Shown piece after piece: positions 28,577 through 38,336 of a DNA stretch of 64,000 bases. The notes below the pieces were generated by a model. It saw only the letters and a list, made by a program, of their open reading frames with translations, had not been told where the DNA came from and did not search any database. Origin of the DNA: Rhizobium hidalgonense. Lineage in GTDB: Bacteria > Pseudomonadota > Alphaproteobacteria > Rhizobiales > Rhizobiaceae. The first letter of the stretch is position 1. Every line of letters begins with the position of its first letter. The stretch covers positions 62,001 to 126,000 of the forward strand of contig NZ_LODW01000043.1 in the NCBI RefSeq assembly GCF_002914525.1, written 5' to 3'. The position numbers and the translations under genes are program-made.

Positions 28577-29160
28577 GGCAGCGGTGCGCCGAGTGCCGGA
28601 TTTTCTAGCCGATCCGGCATGAACAAGGTTCGCTCCACTTTGTCGATTTTCTGAAGAGGCGACATCGAGTTGGTTCTGACGCTCGTAAGCAGCAAGCGCC
28701 CGAAGCATGGGCGAAGGTGCGACGTGGCCCGATTCCAGAGAGGCAACGAGCCGCAGGACATTATCACAATGCTCACGGCTGATGTGAGCGCGGACGATCT
28801 TTCCGAGAAAGGGCGCCAGGTGCGGATAGTTGCCGGTCGGCTCGATCGGAATGAGATGGCGATCCGGGAAATCGCGCATGCTTAGGCAAAACCGGAAGCG
28901 CCACAGCAGCGCAGAGAGCGAAGACGTGACCGGTGGCTCCGCCAGTGTCGGTGTAGTGCTTCGAGATATTGAGACGCGTGCCATGATGCAAACCGGCGAG
29001 GACACAGGACGCTTCATGCGTAGCGGCCGAGATGACCTTCACGTGGTCGATCTCTTCGCCCACCGCCAAGGCACCGGCGTGCGAGAAATGGAAATGCCCG
29101 ACATCCTCTGTGAACGTGGCGACACCGATTTAGGATCCCTTTCTACCAATCAAGTATAGG
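28573..29160 (-). pseudogene. tnpA: Decayed fragment of a Tn3-family transposase
   Basis: Three minus-strand frames together rebuild the C-terminal part of a Tn3-type transposase. In order they read EEIDHVKVISAATHEA...HYTDTGGATGHVFALC (28773-29069 frame), then FRFCLSMRDFPDRHLIPIEP...YPHLAPFLG...LRLVASLESGHVAPSPMLRALAAYERQ (28391-29017 frame), then KVERTLFMPDRLENP (28573-28776 frame). At least two frameshifts are needed, and both the N-terminal part and the C-terminal end with the last catalytic acid are missing. No 38-bp terminal repeat was recognised. It marks past transposon activity beside the FRG gene. Confidence 0.85.
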
Positions 29161-29218
29161 TTGCAGCGCATTATGCACTAGATTACATTGTGCTCAACAA
29201 CTTGAGGGTGGGGGCACC

Positions 29219-31233
29219 ATGAAATCGTTCGCTGGCAGCGCGTTCCCACGCGTGCTTAGCATGCTTGTATGCTTGTTTTGCTCATCTCCTATGCAGTCGG
29301 CCTATGCAGGGTCTATGATGCCGGGACCGGAGGCTTCACCGCAGACGGAAGTAGTCGAATGTTCTGGCTATAACGCTACCGGGATAGCGCATTGCGCCAA
29401 ATCGGCCTGCTTCTCTAGCGGCGATGGACGGGGCTTGATCGATAGCCAGATCGAAGTGACGAAGAGCGATGAGGAAGGCTCCGAGCGGGCGTGCTACGTG
29501 GAGCTGCACAACTATCTCCAATTCCCCGGCCGCCGCAACCCATCGTTTCCGCGTCAGTTCTGTATTGTAGCGAAGGCTCAGAGCCAAAATGGTCTTGACC
29601 GAAAGGCGCGGGTGCGCTGTACCGTAAAGATCCCTCGTTTTGAACACTTCTTCCGGCTGAAGGATCCGCCATCTTCGAGCCCGTTCGACTATGCGGGCAA
29701 GTTCAATGGGGTCTTTCCTTTCTCCTTTACTGATAACTTCTCGGAACTGACGATCGCGTTGCCATTTTCGTTGCTCGAGTCCGAGATGAACGCACAGAAG
29801 GACGGCGCCTTCGTTTTTTATTCCTGGAGCGTGGCCAACGCGCACGCTTCAGCGCATCAGAGCAGCGCGTTCCCGGGGGAAATCTTCAGGGAACGCTTCG
29901 ATCTGAACATGGACGTAAACCTCAGAAGCATCGTCGAAGACGTCGACTGCAAAGTGAAGACCAGCATGTCGATCCCGGGATCTCCGTTGACTGCCGGTAC
30001 CAAGGTTGGCGCTCTGATCCAAAGCGCGGACAGTACGTGCGATGCGAGCGGTTTTTTTGCGCACGCTTTCGGTCTGGATGCCCTGATGAGCGAAGCGATC
30101 AGATCGGCAATCGCTTCTCAAGCGGTGGGCATAGTTGGAACCGTTCTCAACGAGGAAGACTTTACCGACTGGCCGTTGACGACCCGAAGCTTAAGGCCCT
30201 GCTGGAAGAGGGTTGGATAGGCGGGACATTGTGTGAAGCGCCGTTCCCCGCCGGCATTTGCATAAAGGTGAGTTGGCGGCAACGCAGTCTTGCCGAACAT
30301 CGCAACCTCGTGCGAACGTCCGCGCCGCAGGGAACGATACCGCCTGACCTGACGGGGTTGGCCGAACTGCGGGATGAACTGCGCAAAGTGTCGCCGCGGA
30401 TGCCAGTTGCCGGAGACACCAACGGTTACGCGTTTCCGGCTAAGCGCCATCCGGGTGGTTACGACGACGGCGACATGTCCATTTTCGGGGGACTGCTATG
30501 TCTGTCCGGCGAGGCGGAAGGATGTGAGCTGGTCCGCCGCGCCCAGAGTCGCAACGGTCAGTTCTGGAGATCGCCCGCCCGTGCGGACTCGAAGACAGAC
30601 GACCAATTCAGTGGCGATCAGTTCAAGGGACTAGCGGCATACTGGGCGGGAACCGGTGATTCCGACTCTCTAGAGAAATACCTCGATAGCGTATCGGCGA
30701 AGTGGACGCCGTATCCGAGCAAGGCAACGAATATCGTCAAGATGTATAACGGCTGCACGGACGACCCCGGTGGCAAATGCAACATCATCGACGAGGAGTG
30801 GAGATGGCTGAACATTTTCGCGGCCAAACTCGGTGTCGATGCTCATGTGCCTACTGATGCAAAAGATTATGCCGCCAAGTTCGGTGACCCTGTAGGCATG
30901 CTGCCGTGGAAGGCCATAATCAACAAGCTGGGCTATCGGAGCCACCTTGTCGGGGTTGAGATTTACATATCGAAGAAACTAGGCATCGCCGATCCGAGGC
31001 TGGATGCCGCGGCCGAGATCCTCGCGGGAAGGCAGCCGGACAACCCGTTCTTTCTCTATCTCGCGCGGGGCAAGGACGCGCGGGTTGCCGATCTCGTAAG
31101 AAAGAAGTGTGTGATCGATCCGGCGAAGCAGAAGTGGACCCAGTGGAGTTGGGAACGCACCGAGTCAGATCACGCCTGGATGGATTCAATGGGCTGGGAT
31201 TGCATCTTCATGATCAACAACCTCTTGAATTGA
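29219..31233 (+). pseudogene. Large secreted protein of unknown function, interrupted by one frameshift
   Basis: The first frame (29219-30220) starts at ATG with AGGGTGGGG upstream and opens with a Sec signal peptide ending in AYAGS. The second frame continues to 31233. Codon content shows the join near 30165-30175: the first frame is protein-like up to EEDFTD, the second from LAVDDPKLKALLEEGW, as if one base were deleted. Restored, the product has about 671 residues, is Cys-rich, and has a C-terminal half with GDMSIFGGLLCLSG, SGDQFKGLAAYW and a helical repeat-like layout that could be an alpha/alpha-toroid hydrolase domain. No family is certain. Two small genes follow in the same direction. 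Sequence error is an alternative to true inactivation. Confidence 0.7.
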
Positions 31234-31306
31234 ACGGCTGACGCAACAGGAGCGAACCACAGCCTGGAACAGGCTTCTCATCAACGCCAACAAAACGGAG
31301 GAAAAA

Positions 31307-32002
31307 ATGAGCGACGGAACAAACCTACCCTGGCCTTTCCCATGGTTCACTCCGAGCCCGGTAACGGACGTGGCATCCGCCCGGTCTGTTCCTTCAGCTG
31401 GTATGGAGGCAAGTCAGCCGTTCAATACCAGTGTACTCGAAGCCGCTGAGGCGCTCTCCAGGAAATTTGGCAAGAACCTGCCTTCCGCCATATCAGCAGA
31501 GCTGTACCTCATACAGGCGCTGAGCGAAGTAGCCACGCGGCCAATGAGTGGGGCCGAAAACAATACCGCTGTCATTTATCCGCCCGAGTTTCTTTTCACT
31601 TTCGACGTCGGGCTCGAACATCTCGTCGGCGGCTCGATCATCTGGGAGGCGCTCGGCAAATTTGGCGATGCGGACTTTCCATGGAAGAAGCCGGTTACAC
31701 TTCGATCGATACGCGAGAAGACCTACAGGGGCCTCGTCTACCCTGGCGTCGCCGGAAGTATCATGATCGGGCTTGTGGACGATGTGGATTTCTCTCAGGT
31801 CCGTCAGGAGCTTTCTGACTTTGGTCTCCAAGATCTGGATGGATCTGGCACCTTCCTCACCGCGGCCTGCACGCCATTTGAGGAAGCTTCTGTCTGCAGA
31901 AAGCTCGAAAGTGACTTCGAGTACGTTAAGTATGCCGAGATGAACAATATCGTAAGAGTGAACGATTTTTCGCCAGGCTGGAGCCTGACGCGCTTAGTCT
32001 GA
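31307..32002 (+). CDS. Hypothetical protein, 231 aa
   Basis: The ATG has a strong GGAGG six bases upstream. The N-terminus is Pro/Trp-rich (WPFPWFTPSP) and not a signal peptide. A central Leu-rich helix (SAISAELYLIQALSEV) leads into a mixed alpha/beta part. The last 60 residues contain two Cys and the phrase VKYAEMNNIVRV, which weakly resembles the end of S8 protease prodomains; I do not rely on this. It lies 73 bp after the frameshifted secreted-protein gene and 14 bp before the 71-residue gene, so a three-gene operon is likely. Confidence 0.65.
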   Translation: MSDGTNLPWPFPWFTPSPVTDVASARSVPSAGMEASQPFNTSVLEAAEALSRKFGKNLPSAISAELYLIQALSEVATRPMSGAENNTAVIYPPEFLFTFDVGLEHLVGGSIIWEALGKFGDADFPWKKPVTLRSIREKTYRGLVYPGVAGSIMIGLVDDVDFSQVRQELSDFGLQDLDGSGTFLTAACTPFEEASVCRKLESDFEYVKYAEMNNIVRVNDFSPGWSLTRLV

Positions 32003-32016
32003 TTGTGGAGGAAATG

Positions 32017-32232
32017 ATGTCTGGTGAAAGTCAAACCTATGATGGCGTAGCCGATACGCTTGAGGATGCCCTTCGGGTAGCGCATGGCAAGATATCTTTT
32101 CGGTCCGGCCACGACTACACGACGTCGCGCGTCGTTGACTGGGGGATGCAGTTCGGCGGCTTCGCTGGGGAGACCTTATTCTATGTCCGGATCGAAGAGG
32201 ATCCGGACGCGCCATTTAAGACCAAGAGCTAG
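32017..32232 (+). CDS. Small hypothetical protein, 71 aa
   Basis: The second of two adjacent ATG codons is chosen because GGAGG lies five bases upstream of it; the first would be only two bases away. The product is acidic, with a helix (DTLEDALRVAHGKI) followed by strands (FAGETLFYVRIEE). It is the third gene of the operon led by the secreted protein. No family is recognised. Confidence 0.6.
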   Translation: MSGESQTYDGVADTLEDALRVAHGKISFRSGHDYTTSRVVDWGMQFGGFAGETLFYVRIEEDPDAPFKTKS

Positions 32233-32247
32233 CAGTTTTTGCTAACT

Positions 32248-32963
32248 CTAATGCTCAAACGCAGATCCGAATTCTGCCCCGTCCGCTTCGGCTTCGTCGC
32301 CAGACATGATCAGAGTATCAGAAGGCTGCGGAGCGTTCTTGATCAGCAGGCCTGCATCCTCGAGCGCTTCGATGTTCGGCAGGTCACGCAGCGTCTCAAA
32401 GCCGAAGGCCGACAGAAAATGCGGGGTTGTCACATAGGTATAAGGCGCCCCGGGCGATGGACTGCGCGGCCCGGAGCCGAGAAAACCTGCGCCGCGCAAA
32501 TTACTGATGACGTCGCGGCTGACTTCCCTGCCAAAGATCTTCGACAGTTCACCGCGGGTCACCGGCTGGAAATATCCCACCGCCATCAGCACCATCGCCT
32601 CGAACTCCGACAGTGCCGCTGCTCCTCCCCGCGTCGGCGCCGAAGAAGCCCGGATCGTTTCCGCAAACCGCGGCCGGGTCCGATGCTGCCAGCCGTCGGC
32701 GACTGACACCAGTTCGTACGGCCGCGAACTGAGTTCCTCGCGCAGATGAGCAGATCGATGCTGCAGTCTTTCCCCACCACTCGCGCCAACGTCTCGCGGG
32801 AGACCGGTTCAGCCGAGGCAAAAATCACCGCCTCGACCCGCAGCATCCATTCCCGCCAGCGCAACTTGCGCGGCAACTCTTCCAGCTCCCGATCAAACAG
32901 ACGTTCATCTGCGGCATTCGCTTTCCGACGGGCTTTGGCCGCGGGAAATCCGGCCACGATCAC
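32248..32963 (-). pseudogene. scpB: Segregation/condensation protein ScpB, frameshifted
   Basis: The first part (from GTG at 32963) reads ELEELPRKLRWREWMLRVEAVIFASAEPVSRETLARVVGKDCSIDLLI, the ScpB N-terminal winged helix; the frame then degenerates. The neighbouring frame carries the rest: ALSEFEAMVLMAVGYFQPVTRGELSKIFGREVSR and APYTYVTTPHFLSAFGFETLRDLPNIEAL. The join is near 32735, and a one-base deletion explains it. ScpB partners ScpA and SMC in chromosome condensation; this plasmid copy is of the kind that sits beside DUF1403 genes in rhizobia. Its GTG start overlaps the restored DUF1403 stop as GTGA. If the frameshift is real the gene is inactive. Confidence 0.85.
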
Positions 32964-33926
32964 AACCCAAAAATCCGAAAGGAGGAACGGCCAGGCAGCT
33001 CGCGCACTGCCTCAAAACTTTCGAGACGCTCGAACAACCGGTTGGCAGGCCCAGCGCGATAAGTCGCTTCCTGGTGCAGAGGCCGGAATGGCGTCTTCGC
33101 TGAACAATCGACGGATCACCGGCTCGGCTCCCTTGGTTCGGACTTTTGGCGCTACTTCCATGAGCCGCGCGGCGCGACGGTCGATTTCACCCCCAGATCG
33201 AAGCGCTGCCTCGACGCCGTCGACCAGCGCCAGGCAGATTGCCTTTGGATAACCCGCCTCCCCAGGCCGGACACGACCGCGCCCCCCGATGGTGCGAAAG
33301 GCAGAGCCAAAACGCTCGGGAAGCAGCAGCGGCATAGATCTCGGCCAATTCAGCCTTTGCGCCAACGCGAGCTCAGCCAGACCAAGCGCCAGCACCTCGG
33401 CGTCCGGGCGAACGGCAGAGATCGCCGTTATCAGGTCCGCCACCGCGAAGGGTGCTGCTCGCCCGGACTGTTTTGCAGAATCGATCATGTCGGGGATCGA
33501 TCCAAGGCTGTCGTCCCACTTCATCCCCAGCAGTTCGGCGACTTCCCTAATGAAGGCCGTGCCAGTTGTCTCGGATCGGCGCGTTAGCATTCGTGTGGCC
33601 AAGAACAGCTTGCCGGCCGGGCCGGCATCGTCACCCGCCGCGGTCAGCAAAACCGAATCGCGGATGGCGGCTTCTTCCTCGTTGCGACCCAGCACCCTGG
33701 CGGCGACGGCGGCCGATTTGAGGGCAAGGCGATCACGCCAGCACCCCAACCACTGCGAGTTGGAACGGAGCAGATCGTCCAGTGATTTCAGGGCGATACC
33801 AGCGGCAAAGGCGGCGTCGGATTCGGTGATGTCGCGACCGCGCGACAACGCCCAGCCGGGCAGCCGAGGCGACCAGATCGGGGTCGTTGGAGCGGAGGGC
33901 GCGATCGAATCCATGTGGTGAAGCAT
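32960..33926 (-). pseudogene. DUF1403 family protein, frameshifted near its C-terminus
   Basis: The main frame gives 304 residues with Ala/Leu-rich helical content, matching my recollection of DUF1403 proteins found upstream of scpB in rhizobial replicons. It stops early at 33012. Moving to the next frame near 33043 restores [16 protein letters not shown]...FRIFGL and a stop that overlaps the scpB GTG, which looks like the original end. This needs one inserted base (or two deleted). The function of DUF1403 is unknown. The gene is divergent from the first tyrosine recombinase, and the shared upstream region holds a palindrome. Confidence 0.75.
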
Positions 33927-33997
33927 AAATCAAGTGCGCAGTTTATGCCAGCAATATCCGTATAAACCGCACAGCCCGTCGCAAACATATAATGTCC

Positions 33998-34014
33998 GAT
34001 AATCTTGCATTATC
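33998..34014. promoter_or_regulatory. 17-bp palindrome GATAA-N7-TTATC between DUF1403 and the first recombinase
   Basis: The sequence GATAATCTTGCATTATC is a near-symmetric inverted repeat in the divergent region. The same GATAA-N7-TTATC layout recurs at 36780-36796 just before the second recombinase. This suggests a shared regulator site or recombination element. No binding protein is known. Confidence 0.5.
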
Positions 34015-34177
34015 AGTCATTTATGAGGCAACGGAAGATCTCTAAGCAGCCTCTATGACCGTTAGCCGGCTATATTTTAACGCCTTCCTTTAGGTGCTTT
34101 CTGTGCGTTAACTCAGCCTTTACCGATCTGCCTTAGCAGCCCACGCCTTCGATAAAGGCAGACTGCAAGGAACACCG

Positions 34178-36511
34178 ATGGCCAACCCAACTCCAACCTC
34201 GTCAGAAACTTTCCAACGTAAGATTGCCAGCTTCTGCGAAATACGTCTTTCGCCTCTGCTTCAGCCTCGCTCGATCGAAAACCTGACAAGCTACTTGCTT
34301 GGGCTGATCGGCCACTATGCTTACCCGCCAATGAAATCCGGCAAGCTCGATTGGCAGGAAATTGCCCTGGCCTGCGATCTTACGAATGAGCTCACGGCCG
34401 ATGTGAAGAGAACGGCGCAACACGGCTTCGACGCCATCTTCCGCTGGCTTGCAGCGAACAAAGCAACCGTCGCCACAGGAACTCGACCGGCGGAAAAGCG
34501 GAACCCCGCGCAGCGCCTCACGCGCAACCGGCAAGCCGCAGCGAAACCGTCTGCCCCCGCGACGAAGCACTCGGCGAAATCCGGCCCCAAGCCGGTGCCG
34601 ATTGAAGAATTTCCAAACCCGCTATTCGATCGGTGGGAGGAACCGGTCTCCTTCCAGGCTGCGTTGGAATTGCACATGCGCCGTTTTGGAGAATCCTATT
34701 ACTACCTGCATCGGGCCGTCATTCGCCCCGACGAGACATTCGACAACAAGACCATACTCTCGTGGCTGAAGGGGACGAAGGTGCCGCGGACAATCGACAG
34801 CCTTGAGGTGCTCGGGCGTATTGAACGGCGTTACCGGCTGCCATCCGGTTACTTCAAGGCCAAGCTTCCGCATCAATCGCGCTCGGCCTCGGGTCATGAT
34901 CTCGGCGACGACATCTCACCGGCCGAACGTCGGCGGCTCGCCTGGCACCTTCCGGACAACTTCAACTCACTGCCCTTCACGAAGCGTGAGGAAATCCTGG
35001 AATGGGTTCGGCGCGTCATCATTAGCGGCTCGACCGACTATCGGCGCTTCCAGGCCGCGGCATCGAAACAGCGCTATGCCATTCGCTTTCCGGCGTTGGC
35101 CTATGGCCGACGGGGTGACATTCGTTCACTCACGCAGACGCTTGCGCAGTCGTTCTCGACTGTAGACGAGATCGAAGACCCGGATATTCTCTCCGGGGTC
35201 ATTGACGCCCCTCCCCGTCTCGCCATGGAGATGGCGGATTTGATCATGTTCAAGACCGCCACGCTGACGGCGATTGGTTTTCAGCGCAATGGCGTGTGGG
35301 GAGAAGAGACCGCCTCGCAGAAGCTGGAGCACCTCGGATTGATGTTCGGCGCATTGGTGGCTTCCCCCAACGGCGAGATTGCAGGTCGCGGGGTACCGCT
35401 CGGCGCATTGACCTTCGGACTGCTTGTGTTTCCCGGCATCTGGGACTGGTATTTGCAATGGCGGGAACGCCGCCGTGGCTTCTTCACTGCCTGGGAAGCC
35501 GATATGCTGAGCATATCGCTGTCGCTGACGCGCGAAGAAACGGGATGGCTGCGCCAGCACCCGGAGTTGATAGAGCGAGTGGTGCCGATCGCAGGTTTAG
35601 TGACGGCCGAGGAAATCGCATTTGCCAAACGTGACTGGCACGCATGCTGTGACGCCTTCCACCAGCATGCCCGTAATCGCATCAAGGAAATCCAGCGGGT
35701 GATGCGGGTGCATCGTGACCCGTTCGAGCCGATCATGTGCGTCCTGGAAGCGCCGAGCCCGCTCGCAGAATACCGCAAGATCACTGATGAGATCCTCATA
35801 AAAATGCCGGACAAGGATCGTTATCCCAGGGCAGCTGCGGAGTCGGTGCGGTCGTTTCTGATGCTACGTCTCGGCCTGCATCTGGGGCTGCGGCAGAAAA
35901 ACCTTCGACAACTGCTGCTGTGCCCGCGCGGCCATTTTCCAACATCGGAACGGCGCCTTGAGGAGATGCGGCGCGGCGAGCTTCGCTGGAGCGAGCGCGA
36001 TCACGGCTGGGAAGTCCTGATTCCTGCAAATGCCTTCAAGAATGCGCACTCGTCGTTCTTCGGATCGAAACCGTTTCGCCTGGTGCTGCCTGACCTTCTC
36101 GACCTCTATTACCATATCGGTGCCTATATCGATCGTCATCGAGGCGTACTACTGGGTGATGGCACTGACCCTGGTACATTCTTCGTCAAGACCGTAAAGC
36201 AGACGAGCACGGACGCTGCATATGACCAGACGACCTTCTATGAGGCATGGCGGCTGACCATCCAGCGCTACGGCATCTACAATCCCTACACTGGCCGGGG
36301 CGCCCTGCCTGGCTTGCTTCCCCATGGGCCACACAACGTGCGCGACGTACTGGCCACGCATATCCTGAAACTGACCGGCTCCTATGAGCAGGCAAGCTAC
36401 GCGATCCAGGACACGCCCGATATGATCCAGCAACATTACGGCCGCTTCCTTCCACAGGATAAGGCGGCGCTCGCGGCAAAGATCCTGAACCAGGTTTGGG
36501 AAGCGGCATAG
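34178..36511 (+). CDS. Large tyrosine recombinase/integrase, 777 aa
   Basis: ATG with AAGGA seven bases upstream. The C-terminal 250 residues carry the tyrosine-recombinase residues: Arg572 in LHLGLRQKNLRQLL, His719-x-x-Arg722 in HNVRDVLATH, and Tyr754 in QHYGRF. The N-terminal 500 residues are unusual for integrases and contain a basic linker (about residues 105-135) followed by an HTH-like segment (NKTILSWLKGTKVPRTIDSLEVL) that may bind DNA. The protein probably moves or resolves DNA at a specific site. It precedes a second, smaller recombinase by about 300 bp in the same direction, as in recombinase pairs on rhizobial elements. Confidence 0.88.
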   Translation: MANPTPTSSETFQRKIASFCEIRLSPLLQPRSIENLTSYLLGLIGHYAYPPMKSGKLDWQEIALACDLTNELTADVKRTAQHGFDAIFRWLAANKATVATGTRPAEKRNPAQRLTRNRQAAAKPSAPATKHSAKSGPKPVPIEEFPNPLFDRWEEPVSFQAALELHMRRFGESYYYLHRAVIRPDETFDNKTILSWLKGTKVPRTIDSLEVLGRIERRYRLPSGYFKAKLPHQSRSASGHDLGDDISPAERRRLAWHLPDNFNSLPFTKREEILEWVRRVIISGSTDYRRFQAAASKQRYAIRFPALAYGRRGDIRSLTQTLAQSFSTVDEIEDPDILSGVIDAPPRLAMEMADLIMFKTATLTAIGFQRNGVWGEETASQKLEHLGLMFGALVASPNGEIAGRGVPLGALTFGLLVFPGIWDWYLQWRERRRGFFTAWEADMLSISLSLTREETGWLRQHPELIERVVPIAGLVTAEEIAFAKRDWHACCDAFHQHARNRIKEIQRVMRVHRDPFEPIMCVLEAPSPLAEYRKITDEILIKMPDKDRYPRAAAESVRSFLMLRLGLHLGLRQKNLRQLLLCPRGHFPTSERRLEEMRRGELRWSERDHGWEVLIPANAFKNAHSSFFGSKPFRLVLPDLLDLYYHIGAYIDRHRGVLLGDGTDPGTFFVKTVKQTSTDAAYDQTTFYEAWRLTIQRYGIYNPYTGRGALPGLLPHGPHNVRDVLATHILKLTGSYEQASYAIQDTPDMIQQHYGRFLPQDKAALAAKILNQVWEAA

Positions 36512-36809
36512 GCCGGAACTAGCGATCGGCCGGAACTCCGCTCACATAGCTGTCGGTCAGCGGTCTGCCGAGCTTGCCGCCGCGTCGGGTGGCAGGTTCG
36601 GTCTGCCTCGATTGCCTATGGTCTCATGCTGCGCGGCTCTTATCGCTAACTTCGCGGAAGCTGGTGGTGTTTGCGCTTCGTTAACCATATGAATTAACGT
36701 TATTCTTTTCCCTCGTGGAAGCCAAATCACCTCCAACTTCCGTCACCGATCGCGTCCTGAGCCGTGATAGATAACCATCGATAAGTACTGCTTATCGGAA
36801 GCGATTGAT
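36512..36809. promoter_or_regulatory. Leader region of the second recombinase with two inverted repeats
   Basis: About 300 bp without a gene. It contains CGTTAA-N9-TTAACG (36679-36699) and the perfect repeat CGATAAG-TACTG-CTTATCG (36779-36797). The second ends 12 bp before the TTG start, covers the expected ribosome-loading region, and contains the GATAA-N7-TTATC pattern also found at 33998. It may be an operator or a recombinase site. Confidence 0.55.
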
Positions 36810-38051
36810 TTGGACGCGCAAATCAGTCAAAACGGCATCAATGGACGGCCAAAGCGGCCGTTCGGATACGCGGCTTTCGCCGTTTCAGGAGCTCCTGTGG
36901 ACATCGTCGCCCCGAAATCTGCACCCGAAGCCGTCGCCCGGCGCGCCGAAGCGCTCGACACCATTGCCGCGGTGCTGCCGATCGACCGGCGCGACAAGCT
37001 CGCCGAGATCCTTACCGACCAGGACGTCGAGACGCTCAAACACCTGGTCAACGAAGGCATGGGCGCCAACACCCTGCGGGCACTGACCTCCGATCTTGCT
37101 TACCTCGAAGCCTGGGCACTGGCGGCGACCGAAAATCCGCTGCCCTGGCCGGCGCCGGAAGCGCTGCTGCTGAAATTCGTCGCCCATCATCTGTGGGACC
37201 CGGCGCGGCGCGAAACCGATCCCGAGCACGGCATGCCGGCCGCAGTCGGCCACGCCTTGAGGGACGGCGGTCTTCTTCGATCGACCGGGCCGCACGCGCC
37301 GGCGACCGTGCGCCGACGGCTCGCCAACTGGTCGACGCTGACCAAATGGCGCGGTTTTGACGGGGCCTTCGCCTCCCCTGCCCTCAAATCAGCCATTCGG
37401 CTGGCGATCCGAGCCGCGCCAAGACAACGTCTTCGCAAGAGCGCCAAGGCGGTCACCGGTGACGTGCTGGCAAAACTGCTGGCGACCTGCGGCGGCGACA
37501 ATTTGCGCGATCTGCGTGACCGCGCCATCCTGATGGTCGCCTTTGCCTCCGGCGGCCGCCGGCGCAGCGAAGTCGCCGGCTTGCGCAAGGAACAGCTGAC
37601 GGTCGAGCCGCCCGTTGCCGGCGAGGACGGCAGCCCCCTCCCCTCGTTGTCGATTCATCTCGGCCGCACCAAGAATTCTGGCGCCAGCCAGGACGAGGTC
37701 GTCTATCTGACCGGCCGGCCGGTCGAGGCGCTAAATGCCTGGCTGGCGGCCGCCAGGATCGGCGGCGGCAGCGTGTTTCGGGCGATCGATCGCTGGGGCC
37801 ATGTTTCGCGCCGGGGGCTCGATCCGAAGGCCGTCAACGATATCGTCAAGCGGCGGGTGGCGATGGCCGGGCTGGAGGTCGGCGAGTTTTCGGCGCATGG
37901 GCTGCGGTCGGGTTACCTGACGGAAGCCGCCAACCGCGGCATTCCCCTCCCCGAGGCCATGGAGCAGTCGAGGCATCGTTCGGTCCAACAAGCGTCGAGC
38001 TATTACAACAATGCGACACGTCGAAATGGCAGGGCAGCGCGGCTCCTGTAA
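36810..38051 (+). CDS. Tyrosine recombinase/integrase, 413 aa
   Basis: A TTG start is used, with GGAAG about eight bases upstream; the nearest ATG is out of frame. The catalytic domain shows Arg250-252 in ASGGRRRSEVAGL, His363-x-x-Arg366 in HGLRSGYLTEAANRG, a second His in RHRSVQQASSYY, and Tyr398/399 as nucleophile candidate. The N-terminal part holds the helical core-binding domain. It is a XerC/D-like enzyme for site-specific recombination or replicon resolution. A decayed copy of its last 200 bp lies at 39128-39340, beyond the SDR gene. Confidence 0.9.
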   Translation: MDAQISQNGINGRPKRPFGYAAFAVSGAPVDIVAPKSAPEAVARRAEALDTIAAVLPIDRRDKLAEILTDQDVETLKHLVNEGMGANTLRALTSDLAYLEAWALAATENPLPWPAPEALLLKFVAHHLWDPARRETDPEHGMPAAVGHALRDGGLLRSTGPHAPATVRRRLANWSTLTKWRGFDGAFASPALKSAIRLAIRAAPRQRLRKSAKAVTGDVLAKLLATCGGDNLRDLRDRAILMVAFASGGRRRSEVAGLRKEQLTVEPPVAGEDGSPLPSLSIHLGRTKNSGASQDEVVYLTGRPVEALNAWLAAARIGGGSVFRAIDRWGHVSRRGLDPKAVNDIVKRRVAMAGLEVGEFSAHGLRSGYLTEAANRGIPLPEAMEQSRHRSVQQASSYYNNATRRNGRAARLL

Positions 38052-38336
38052 CAATCAGTTTTGGCAAAAGGCGGTCATTGGGACAGGCTAACTGGGTCCG
38101 CATCCGCGCCACTCGCATCTTCGATAGAATTCACCGCTGCAATGGCGGGGCATCGCGCGCATCGGGCAGGTAACCTCCGAATGAGCGCCGATCCTGCTTA
38201 GGCTCGACATCATGGCATCCTGCGATTCATAGCAGCATTATGCCGATCCGGTCTTGCCGCGTTTGTCTGCAGGGAACATACCTAGGCCCCACAAAGCAGT
38301 ATTTCCAACGGATGTCGGATTAGAGGAGCCCATGAA
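38052..38336. other. Intergenic gap, no gene seen
   Basis: This 285-bp gap separates the recombinase from the SDR gene. No convincing ORF or clear terminator was found. It must hold the SDR promoter if that gene is transcribed alone. Confidence 0.4.

Noticed and set aside
30052..30058. Run of seven T as a possible programmed frameshift site in the secreted-protein gene
   Set aside because: The first frame stays protein-like for about 110 bases beyond the run, so the frame change occurs later, near 30170.
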